This document shows, in pieces, positions 43,507 through 51,445 of a DNA stretch of 64,000 nt. The notes under the pieces are model-generated. The model was given only the letters and a program-made list of their open reading frames with translations. It was not told the origin of the DNA and searched no databases. A program made the position numbers and the translations under genes. Numbering within the stretch: the stretch's first letter is position 1; every line of letters starts with the position of its first letter. The stretch comes from FEN-1191 sp036490715 (GTDB taxonomy: Bacteria > Pseudomonadota > Gammaproteobacteria > Steroidobacterales > Steroidobacteraceae), in assembly GCA_036490715.1 (NCBI GenBank), contig DASXDL010000041.1:1-64000 (forward strand). Reading direction: 5' to 3'.

Positions 43507-44739
43507 CTACGGCAGATTCTGCAGCGCTGCGAACGTGCCCGGCGCGCTCGCTAGCTGCAGCAGTACCCCGGGGCTGTTGGTAGTCACGCCATTGACGATC
43601 GGGTGGGTCGCACTGGTGGCCACGACGATGTCGATCAGGCCATCGCCGTTGACGTCGGCCAGCGCCACCTCGTTGGCATCCTGCACCGGGTAGTTGCTGG
43701 CCGCCAGGAACGTGCCCGCAGTGGCAGAATTTTGCAGCAGCACGCTGACCACGTTGGTGCCGCCGATGATGATGTCCGGCAGCGTGTCGCCGTTGACATC
43801 AGCGATCAGGATCGACTGCGCCAGCGATCCGGGCGCGGTGGCGTAGGCGACCGGTGCCAGGAACTGGCCCGGATGCGTCGCATCCTGCAGCAGCACTTCG
43901 ACCATCGGCGCGCTGCCGTCCGGCGGACCCGGATCGGTGATGATCAGATCATTGAAACCATCGCCGTTGACGTCGGCGATCGCGATCAGATTGGCGCCGG
44001 CCAGTCCTGCAGTCTCGGTGTACGCCGTGACCGGTGCGGCAAACGTCGTGGCGGTCGCGGCACCGGTGTGCAGCAGCAGCTTGACGCCGACGTTGTCGGT
44101 GAGCGCCACATCCGGCGAGCCATCGTGATTGAGATCGCCGACCGCCACCCAGTTGGCACCGCCGGAATAAAGCGGAATCGGCGCGGCAAACGTGCCGGGC
44201 GCGGTCTGCAGGAACAGCGACACGTTGTAGTCGGCCGACACCAGATCGGGCAGGCCGTCGCCGTTCATGTCACCGACCGCAACCTGCGAGGCGCCGGGCG
44301 AGGACAGAATGATCGGTGCACTGAAGGAGCCTTTGCTCGTGGCACTGTTCAGGAATACCGCCAGCGCGCCATCCTCGAAACTGGCCGAGACGATGTCGGG
44401 CACGCCGTCGTGATTGATATCGGCGGCGAGCAGATAGAGCGGATTGTTGCCGTCGCTGATCAGCACCGGCGCGGCGAACGCGCCGATGCCGGTCGACAGA
44501 TAGGCCCTCAGGTTTCCGGCGAACGGCGGGCCGCCGCTCTTGACCGTGCTGGTCTGCACGATCGACGGAAATCCAATGCCGTTGAAGGCGGCGGCGACCA
44601 GTCCATACGACACCTCAAAAGGCATCGGCGGGACGAAGTTGCAGTTAATGCAGTCGTGGTCATCGCCACAGCTCGACAGTCCGACCAGGGCAGTGGCCAG
44701 CAGTGCGACATTGCGGAATCGAGCGGTGGCTTTTGGCAT
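43507..44739 (-). CDS. FG-GAP/VCBS-repeat lipoprotein
   Basis: A 410-residue surface or secreted lipoprotein. The signal peptide ends in the lipobox LSSC (ALLATALVGLSSCGDD). Six calcium-type FG-GAP motifs are visible: DINHDGVPDIV, DMNGDGLPDLV, DLNHDGSPDVA, DVNGDGFNDLI, DVNGDTLPDII and DVNGDGLIDIV, with about 50-residue spacing, as in integrin-like beta-propellers. The role is likely adhesion or binding; no enzyme motif. The promoter region contains two palindromes (44858-44889). Confidence 0.85.
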   Translation of the reverse strand: MPKATARFRNVALLATALVGLSSCGDDHDCINCNFVPPMPFEVSYGLVAAAFNGIGFPSIVQTSTVKSGGPPFAGNLRAYLSTGIGAFAAPVLISDGNNPLYLLAADINHDGVPDIVSASFEDGALAVFLNSATSKGSFSAPIILSSPGASQVAVGDMNGDGLPDLVSADYNVSLFLQTAPGTFAAPIPLYSGGANWVAVGDLNHDGSPDVALTDNVGVKLLLHTGAATATTFAAPVTAYTETAGLAGANLIAIADVNGDGFNDLIITDPGPPDGSAPMVEVLLQDATHPGQFLAPVAYATAPGSLAQSILIADVNGDTLPDIIIGGTNVVSVLLQNSATAGTFLAASNYPVQDANEVALADVNGDGLIDIVVATSATHPIVNGVTTNSPGVLLQLASAPGTFAALQNLP

Positions 44740-44857
44740 CAGACCCGTCCCGGCCGAAGTGCAGCGTGGTGAGGGGAAAAGGCGATCATCGTCCAAACGA
44801 TTCAGCCGCGGCGCGGTTGACCGTTCGGCGGCCCAGCCCGCGCCCCAGCTGCATGCC

Positions 44858-44873
44858 TCCCGAACGTTCGGGA
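44858..44873. repeat. Perfect 16-bp palindrome upstream of the FG-GAP lipoprotein gene
   Basis: TCCCGAACGTTCGGGA is perfectly symmetric and lies about 120-135 bp ahead of the lipoprotein start. A second palindrome GTTACTGTAAC (44879-44889) is 5 bases further upstream of it. Both are candidate operator sites. Confidence 0.6.
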
Positions 44874-44966
44874 ACAGCGTTACTGTAACAACAGAGGATC
44901 AGAATTTAGCCTAGAAGTGGACATTGGATCAGTTTCAGATTCAATCACCGGCTGTGCGCGGCGCCC

Positions 44967-45332
44967 TTATCGTGCTCCCGAACTTGAGGACGGTGAGCGG
45001 TAGCCGCCCGAATTAGCGCCCGAAGACGAGCTCGACATGCGACCGCCCGAGGACGAAGTACCGCCCATGCCCGAGCTCGATGAACTCGAAGAGCTCGATG
45101 CACTGGACGTCCCACCTGGACGGCGTGCACCCGGTGCCATCGGAGTCGCCGGCGCAGTCGAGGAAGGTGGGGCTGCACCGCCCGGTGTACCGCCCGTGCT
45201 TTGACCAGGTGCTGACGCGCCGGCCGCGCCCCCAGCTGCCCCGCCGCCGCCACCGGTCTGAGCCAACACGGCAATGGATGCCCCGGTGCCGATCACGACC
45301 GCCATCAGGCTGGCCCACTTCGCTGCTCGCAT
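44967..45332 (-). CDS. Ser/Gly-rich low-complexity secreted protein
   Basis: A 121-residue protein with a signal peptide (ASLMAVVIGTGASIAVLAQT) followed by Gly/Ala/Pro/Ser-rich sequence, including a run of nine Ser and a Ser/Gly tail. No domain recognised; low-complexity composition makes homology searches unreliable. It may be a surface or matrix protein. The start at 45332 follows AAGGAGAGC, supporting translation. Confidence 0.55.
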   Translation of the reverse strand: MRAAKWASLMAVVIGTGASIAVLAQTGGGGGAAGGAAGASAPGQSTGGTPGGAAPPSSTAPATPMAPGARRPGGTSSASSSSSSSSSGMGGTSSSGGRMSSSSSGANSGGYRSPSSSSGAR

Positions 45333-45785
45333 CGCGCTCTCCTTGATCGTTGTGTTTCCGGTCGCAACGCTAGCGCGCCTGTCGCGGCCTGCGTGTCGGA
45401 CCGCGGCTCAGTGCGAAGTCAGGCGCGCAGGCGCGTACCCGCGGCGGCCACCGACAACGGATCGGTCAGCATTAACCGCAAATGGCTGCAATGGGCACGC
45501 CGCTCAGTGTCGGCCGGGCCGCCGGAGCGCGACGCGAGGGCTGCCTCGATCGACCCCGGAACGGGTACTGCTAGAGCGCTGTCCGAGTGACTGAAGAGGC
45601 GCTGCAGCAGCCGCCCGGTCGGGCGTCGTTCGGCGGCCTCGGGCGTGGCGATTTGCGCAGGCTAAATGAACTGTGACCGGTTTCGCGTTTTCCGCCTCGA
45701 GCACGCGGTCGCGACGTTCGCAATCAGGAATATGTGTGATGTCTGCCGACACCAAAACATTGCGCTCAGATAACGTCGTTTGAGA
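45333..45785. other. Gene-poor gap (453 bp) ahead of the c-di-GMP signalling cluster
   Basis: No coding sequence, RNA gene or clear hairpin was recognised. The last 70 bases are more AT-rich than the rest and probably hold the promoter of the downstream cluster; no consensus -35 or -10 pair stands out. Confidence 0.5.
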
Positions 45786-47966
45786 ATGCCAACCGCAGAA
45801 GAGCAACCGCCCTTGTCGGCCTCACAGACCCCAGCCGCCGGTGCCCAGTTCCAGGGCTACCCGCGCCGCTGCGTGCTGATCATCGACGATGATCCGGCGT
45901 TCGCGCTGCTGGCCGGCGAAACCCTGCAGCAGGCCGGGTTCGAGGCGCGCATCGCGCTCAACAGCAAGGAAGCGATCACCTCGTTCGAGCAGGGCAAGCC
46001 CGACCTGGTGCTGCTGGACGTCGAATTGCCCGGCAGCAACGGCTTTGATCTGTGTGCCACGCTGCGGCTGATGAGCCCAGGCATCGATGTGCCGATCGTC
46101 ATGGTCACCGGGCACGATGACACCGAGTCGATTGCCCAGGCCTACCAGGCTGGCGCTACCGATTTCATCCACAAGCCGGTGCTGTGGCCGACGCTGCCCC
46201 ATCGGGTGGGCTTCATCCTGCGGGCGCGCGACAGCATGCTGGCATTACAGGCCACCGAGCAGAAAAATCGGGCGCTGCTGCAGGCCCTGCCCGACACCAT
46301 CTTCATCATCGGACGCGACGGCGTGCTGATCGAGCACATCACCGGTGACGCCAAGGGCAGCGGCAAGAATCTGGTCGGCCGCTCGCTCGAGCAGGTGCTG
46401 CCGGCCGCCGTTGCGCTGGCCGCCCGTCAGGCGGTGAGCAGCCCGAATCGCCTCGAGCTGTCCACGCACGAGTTCGTGGTGGGCAAGGGCAAGGACCAGC
46501 GCTCGTTCGAAGCACGCTTGCGGCCGCAGCCCAATGGCACGCTGCTGGTCGTCACCCGCGACACCACCGAGCGGCGCAAGGCCAAGGCGCGCATCGAGTA
46601 CCTGGCGTATTACGACATCCTGACCGGACTGGCCAATCGGCAGCAGTTCGTGCGCGAGGCCGGTGGCGCCATGCGCGCCGCCAAGGAAAGCGGCCAGATG
46701 ATGGCGCTGCTGTACCTGGACCTGGACCGTTTCAAGCGCATCAACGACAACCTCGGACACTCGGTCGGCGACGCGCTGCTGAAGAACGTCGCCCGCCGGC
46801 TCGAGCACAGTACCCGGCCGGCGGACGTCGCCACGCCGAGCGCCGACAATCAGCGCCAGGCGCGGGTCGCGCGCCTGGGCGGAGACGAGTTCGTGGTGCT
46901 GCTCACCGGTCTGACCGACGAGGCGCAGACCGCGGCGGTCGCCAACCGCATTCGCCAGTCGCTGGGCGAACCGCTCGACTGCGGTGGCCACCGGCTGGTG
47001 GTGACGCCGAGCATCGGCATCGCGCTGTATCCGCAGGATGGCACCGATATCGAGGATCTGCTGGTCAAGGCCGACATGGCGATGTACCAGGCCAAGGACC
47101 AGGGTCGCAACGGCTACGCCTTTTACGGTCACTCGATGGCGGTGCGCTCGCTCGGGCGTCTGGAACTCGAGAACGATCTGCGCACCGCGTTTCAGAACAA
47201 TGAATTCCAGATCTACTACCAGCCCAAGGTCGAGCTTGCGACCGGCGCCATTGTCGGCGTGGAAGCGCTGCTGCGCTGGCATCACGCCACGCGCGGTTGG
47301 ATCGCTCCGGACGTGTTCATCCCGGTGGCCGAGGAGACCGGGCTGATCGCCGAGCTGGGCGACTGGGTGATCCGTGAATGCTGCAAGCAGCTCAGCGCCT
47401 GGGCCAACGATGGCCTCGGCTACCTGTCGATCGCCGTCAACGTCTCGGTGCAGCAGTTCGCCCGCATGGATTTCGTCGAATCGGTGCTGCGCTCGATGTG
47501 GCACTACAGCGTGCGTCCGGAGAAACTCGAGCTCGAGATCACCGAGAGCCTGCTGATGCGCAACGTCGATGATACGACCTCGTGCATGAAGCGCTTTCGG
47601 GCCGCCGGCGTCACGCTGTCGATCGACGACTTCGGCACCGGCTATTCCTCGCTCGGCTACCTGCGCCAGTTTCCGGTCGACGCACTCAAGATCGACCGCT
47701 CGTTCGTCAAGGATCTGCATACCAGTGACGACGACGCCGCGATCTGCGCCGCCATCATCGCGATGGCGCGCGAGCTCAAGCTGAAGGTCATCGCCGAAGG
47801 CGTGTCCAACATCGAGCAGCTCGATTTTCTGCGCCAACACCGCTGCGACCAGGTGCAGGGCTACCTGATCAGCCAGCCGATTCCGGTCGCCGACCTGCTG
47901 AATCTGCTGCGCAATACGCCTTCGATCCTGGCGGTCAATCCGGCAGCTCCGGACAGCGCCCCGTGA
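45786..47966 (+). CDS. Response regulator with REC-PAS-GGDEF-EAL domains
   Basis: A 726-residue cytoplasmic c-di-GMP signalling protein. REC (about 20-145) has the phospho-acceptor D78 in VLLDVELPG. A PAS-like region (about 160-270) follows. The GGDEF domain keeps the catalytic motif at 365-369 (RLGGDEFVVLL), so diguanylate cyclase activity is possible. The EAL domain keeps E493 (VEALLRW), ITESLL and DDFGTGYSS, so phosphodiesterase activity is possible too. The stop overlaps the kinase start (GTGA), implying a kinase-regulator pair. The ATG at 45786 lies one codon after an alternative TTG. Confidence 0.93.
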   Translation: MPTAEEQPPLSASQTPAAGAQFQGYPRRCVLIIDDDPAFALLAGETLQQAGFEARIALNSKEAITSFEQGKPDLVLLDVELPGSNGFDLCATLRLMSPGIDVPIVMVTGHDDTESIAQAYQAGATDFIHKPVLWPTLPHRVGFILRARDSMLALQATEQKNRALLQALPDTIFIIGRDGVLIEHITGDAKGSGKNLVGRSLEQVLPAAVALAARQAVSSPNRLELSTHEFVVGKGKDQRSFEARLRPQPNGTLLVVTRDTTERRKAKARIEYLAYYDILTGLANRQQFVREAGGAMRAAKESGQMMALLYLDLDRFKRINDNLGHSVGDALLKNVARRLEHSTRPADVATPSADNQRQARVARLGGDEFVVLLTGLTDEAQTAAVANRIRQSLGEPLDCGGHRLVVTPSIGIALYPQDGTDIEDLLVKADMAMYQAKDQGRNGYAFYGHSMAVRSLGRLELENDLRTAFQNNEFQIYYQPKVELATGAIVGVEALLRWHHATRGWIAPDVFIPVAEETGLIAELGDWVIRECCKQLSAWANDGLGYLSIAVNVSVQQFARMDFVESVLRSMWHYSVRPEKLELEITESLLMRNVDDTTSCMKRFRAAGVTLSIDDFGTGYSSLGYLRQFPVDALKIDRSFVKDLHTSDDDAAICAAIIAMARELKLKVIAEGVSNIEQLDFLRQHRCDQVQGYLISQPIPVADLLNLLRNTPSILAVNPAAPDSAP

Positions 47967-50788
47967 CTGCGTGGCTGATCCAATGGGTCGGCAGGCTGGC
48001 GCTGCGGGCCAAGCTGCGGGTGATCGTGCTGTACGCGGCGGCCGTGGCGCTGGTCATGACCGGCGCGATGTACTACTGCGGCGAGATGTTCAAGCTGCGC
48101 CTGGCGGAAGCCCAGCAGCTGGCGACCCTGGCAACCGCGGTCGGCGAGAATACCGCCGGCCTGATGAAATCCGCCAACCGCGTGCCGGTGCGCCGCTCGC
48201 TCGGCACGTTGCGCAGCGACGGCGACGTGCGCGCAGCCGCGCTGTTTGACGTCGCCGCCAATCCGATTGCCGACATCAGTTTCGGCACCGATGTGGCCTC
48301 TACCTCTGATCGGCTGCGGGCCTGGGCGCTCGACGCCGGCGGCGCCGACAAGCAGCCGATCCGCTTCGACGGCATGACCGGCGTCAAGATCCAGGTGCCG
48401 GTGGTATTGGACGGTGAGCGCCTCGGCACGCTGCACGTCGAAGCGGTGCTGAGCCGCTTCTATCGCCAGTTGCCCGGTACGCCGCTGGCGATGTTGCTGG
48501 CAGTCGCGCTGGCCTTAGCGGTGGCCTACACGCTGTCGATCCGGCTGCAGCGTTTCATCTCCGCTCCGATTCGCGATCTGGCCCAGGTGGCGCGCAATGT
48601 CTGCGCCAGCAAGAACTTTTCCATCCGTGCGCAGAAGGAAACCCAGGACGACTTCGGCGCGCTGATCGACGATTTCAACGAGATGCTGGCCGAGCTCGAG
48701 CGCCGCGACCTGAATCTGCGGCTGTATCAGAACGAGCTGGAAAAGCGCGTACGTGAGCGTACCGCCCGGCTGGATACGGCGGTGGCCGAGGCGCAGGAGT
48801 CATTGCAGCGCGCCGAGAAGGCCAGCCGTGCCAAGAGTGAATTCCTGGCGCGCATGAGCCACGAGATCCGCACGCCGATGAATGGCGTGCTCGGCATGGC
48901 CGAGCTGCTGCGACACTCGACCACGCTCGATGCCCGTCAGCGCCGCTACGCCGCCACCATTCACCAGTCCGGCAGCGCGCTGCTGGACATCATCAATGAC
49001 ATTCTGGATTTCTCGAAGATCGAAGCCGGCAAGCTCGAGCTCGATGTCGCGCCGTTCGGTCTGCGCGACATCGTCGAGGACGCCATCGACATCCTGGCCG
49101 AGCGCGCCCACACCAAGGGACTGGAGCTGATCTGCGATATCGCATCCGAGTTCGACACCCGCGTCAGCGGTGACGGCCAGCGGCTGCGCCAGATCATCAT
49201 CAATCTGCTCAGCAACGCGGTGAAGTTCACCGAGCGCGGCGAGGTCAAGATCACGGTGCGGCACGAAGGCGCCGGCCTGACCAATTCGCAGTTCCGGTTC
49301 GAGGTCAAGGACACCGGCATCGGCATCAAGCCCGAGAACTGCAACGCGATCTTTGAATCATTCGCGCAGGAGGACAGCTCGACCACGCGCCAGTACGGTG
49401 GCACCGGGCTGGGACTGGCGATCTGCAAGCAGCTGGTGGAGTTGATGGGCGGGCAGATCGGCGTGTCGAGCACGCCGGGCGAGGGATCGACCTTCTATTT
49501 CTCGGTGCCGCTGGCGACCGATCCGACCGCGGAGCGCGAGCGACGCACCACCGTGCTCAATCGCACCCGCATGCTGATCGTGGATGACAACACCACCAAT
49601 CGCGAGATCATGCGCCATCACCTGCAAAGCTGGGGCGTGGTCGTGACCGAGGCGACCTCGGGGCGGCATGCGCTCGAGATACTGGACAAGGCGCTCGGCG
49701 GCCAGTTTGACGTATTGATCGTCGACGGTCAGATGCCGGACATGAAGGGCGCCGCGCTGGCATCGAGCATTCGCGCGCGGCCGCAGTTTGCCGGGGTGTC
49801 GGTGCTGATGATGACCTCGACCCTGTCGTCGGCCCCGGTGCCCGACCAGGCCAGCGACGGCGCCACCGCCTGGTTGAGCAAGCCGGTACGTCGGGCCCAG
49901 CTGCACGCCTGCCTGGCCTCGCTGGTCACCAATCTGGCGCTGTCCTCGGATGCCACGCTCAGCGGCCCGCGGCCGGAGACGATTGCGCTGTTGCAGGCGG
50001 AGAAGAAGCGCTCGAGCGTGCGCCGGGTACTGCTGGTCGAGGACAATCCGGTCAACCAGGAAGTCGCGCAGGCGATGCTGCTAGAGCTGGGAGTCGAGAC
50101 CGTCAGCGCCTGGAGCGGCGAAGAGGCGCTGGAGAAGATGTTCGCCGAGAGCTTCGAAGTGGTGCTGATGGATTGCCAGATGCCCAAGCTCGACGGTTAC
50201 GCCGCCACCCAGCGCTATCGCGACTGGGAAAAGGAGCATCAGCGGGCGCGCACGCCGATCGTCGCACTGACCGCCAATGCACTCAGCGGCGATGCCGAGA
50301 AATGCTTCGCCGCCGGCATGGACCGCTACCTCAGCAAGCCATTCTCCGGTGACCAGCTGTACCAGGTACTGGAATCGTGCGTGACCGATGCCGCGCCGCC
50401 CGAGATTGAAGCCGAGACCCCGACCCGCAAGGAGCTCGTGTTGCTCGACCGGCAGGCGCTCGGACGCATCCGCGCGCTGCACCGGCCCGGCGGCCCGAAC
50501 CTTTTGGCCAAGGTTCTGGGGCTGTACTCGTCAAGCTCGCTGGCGCTCACCGAAGCGCTGCGCACCGGGCTTTCGGGCAACGATGCCGAGAGCATTCGCC
50601 AGGCCGCACACGCGCTCAAGTCCAGCAGCGCCAATGTCGGGGCGATGGCATTCGCCGAGCTGTGCAAGGAAGTCGAAGTAGCCGCCTCCAAGGGCGAAAT
50701 CGAGCACGCGCGGGTGTTGATCGACGGCCTTCTGGCCGAGCACAAGAAGGTCCTTGAGGCGCTGGATGCGCAGAGCCTGGCGGCCTGA
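47963..50788 (+). CDS. Hybrid sensor histidine kinase (HAMP-HisKA-HATPase-REC-REC-HPt)
   Basis: A 941-residue inner-membrane kinase. Two transmembrane helices (about 18-38 and 174-193) flank a short periplasmic sensor region of about 135 residues. Then HAMP (about 195-250), HisKA with H300 in ARMSHEIRTPMNGVLG, HATPase_c with GIGIKPENCNAIFESFAQED and GGTGLGLAICKQLVELMGG. Two REC domains have D588 (IVDGQMPDMKG) and D737 (LMDCQMPKLDG). The C-terminal HPt has H883 in QAAHALKSSSANVG. It overlaps the upstream regulator gene and precedes the HbpS-like gene by 82 bases, so its ligand could be that exported protein. Confidence 0.95.
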   Translation: MTAWLIQWVGRLALRAKLRVIVLYAAAVALVMTGAMYYCGEMFKLRLAEAQQLATLATAVGENTAGLMKSANRVPVRRSLGTLRSDGDVRAAALFDVAANPIADISFGTDVASTSDRLRAWALDAGGADKQPIRFDGMTGVKIQVPVVLDGERLGTLHVEAVLSRFYRQLPGTPLAMLLAVALALAVAYTLSIRLQRFISAPIRDLAQVARNVCASKNFSIRAQKETQDDFGALIDDFNEMLAELERRDLNLRLYQNELEKRVRERTARLDTAVAEAQESLQRAEKASRAKSEFLARMSHEIRTPMNGVLGMAELLRHSTTLDARQRRYAATIHQSGSALLDIINDILDFSKIEAGKLELDVAPFGLRDIVEDAIDILAERAHTKGLELICDIASEFDTRVSGDGQRLRQIIINLLSNAVKFTERGEVKITVRHEGAGLTNSQFRFEVKDTGIGIKPENCNAIFESFAQEDSSTTRQYGGTGLGLAICKQLVELMGGQIGVSSTPGEGSTFYFSVPLATDPTAERERRTTVLNRTRMLIVDDNTTNREIMRHHLQSWGVVVTEATSGRHALEILDKALGGQFDVLIVDGQMPDMKGAALASSIRARPQFAGVSVLMMTSTLSSAPVPDQASDGATAWLSKPVRRAQLHACLASLVTNLALSSDATLSGPRPETIALLQAEKKRSSVRRVLLVEDNPVNQEVAQAMLLELGVETVSAWSGEEALEKMFAESFEVVLMDCQMPKLDGYAATQRYRDWEKEHQRARTPIVALTANALSGDAEKCFAAGMDRYLSKPFSGDQLYQVLESCVTDAAPPEIEAETPTRKELVLLDRQALGRIRALHRPGGPNLLAKVLGLYSSSSLALTEALRTGLSGNDAESIRQAAHALKSSSANVGAMAFAELCKEVEVAASKGEIEHARVLIDGLLAEHKKVLEALDAQSLAA

Positions 50789-50870
50789 CGGTCGCTGGCG
50801 TTCTGCTCTAGAATAATCGGCCGGCCAGGGTTGCTGGCACGGCCAATCATCGCCCAGGGAGTCATCCAAC

Positions 50871-51413
50871 ATGAAGAATCGTTCTGCTGTTCTGCTGCTG
50901 TCGGCGGCGCTGTCGCTGGGCGTCGGTCTGTCGCTGGCGGCCGATCAGCCTGCGAGCCCGGCAGCCAATCCGCTCGATGCCATTCCCGACAAGATGCCGT
51001 TCAACACCCCGTACGGCGCGCCGATCTCACTGCCGCGGGCGCAGGCGCTGATTGCGGCCGCGATCGCCGAGGCCAGCAAGCGTGGCTGGCCATTGAACGT
51101 CGCGGTGGTGGATTCGGGCGCCAACCTGGTGGCGTTCGCGCGCATGGACGGCGCGCAGCTGGCCTCGATCGCGATCGCCGAACACAAGGCACGCAGCGCC
51201 GCCAAGTACCGGCGCCCGACCAAGGCGTTTGAGGATGCGGTGCAGAAGGGCGGTTACACCTACGTTCTGTCGCTCGATGACCTGGTCGCGTCCCGCGGCG
51301 GGATCCCGCTGATCGAGGACGGCAAGCTGATCGGCGCCATTGGCTGTTCCGGCGGCACCGGCTCGCAGGACGAAGTGGCATGCACCGCCGGAGCCGCAGC
51401 GCTCGGCAAGTAA
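50871..51413 (+). CDS. Secreted HbpS/GlcG-like heme-binding family protein
   Basis: A 180-residue exported protein with a signal peptide (VLLLSAALSLGVGLSLAADQ) and a GlcG/HbpS (DUF336) domain from about 50: ISLPRAQALIAAAIAEASKR, NVAVVDSGANLVAFARMDGA and GGIPLIEDGKLIGAIGCSGG. In Streptomyces HbpS binds heme outside the cell and modulates the histidine kinase SenS. Here the gene lies directly after a hybrid kinase. A ribosome site AGGGAG is present. The heme-binding residue cannot be identified with certainty. Confidence 0.88.
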   Translation: MKNRSAVLLLSAALSLGVGLSLAADQPASPAANPLDAIPDKMPFNTPYGAPISLPRAQALIAAAIAEASKRGWPLNVAVVDSGANLVAFARMDGAQLASIAIAEHKARSAAKYRRPTKAFEDAVQKGGYTYVLSLDDLVASRGGIPLIEDGKLIGAIGCSGGTGSQDEVACTAGAAALGK

Positions 51414-51445
51414 GGCGCTGACTCGATCCTCGCGGGCATGCGCCG

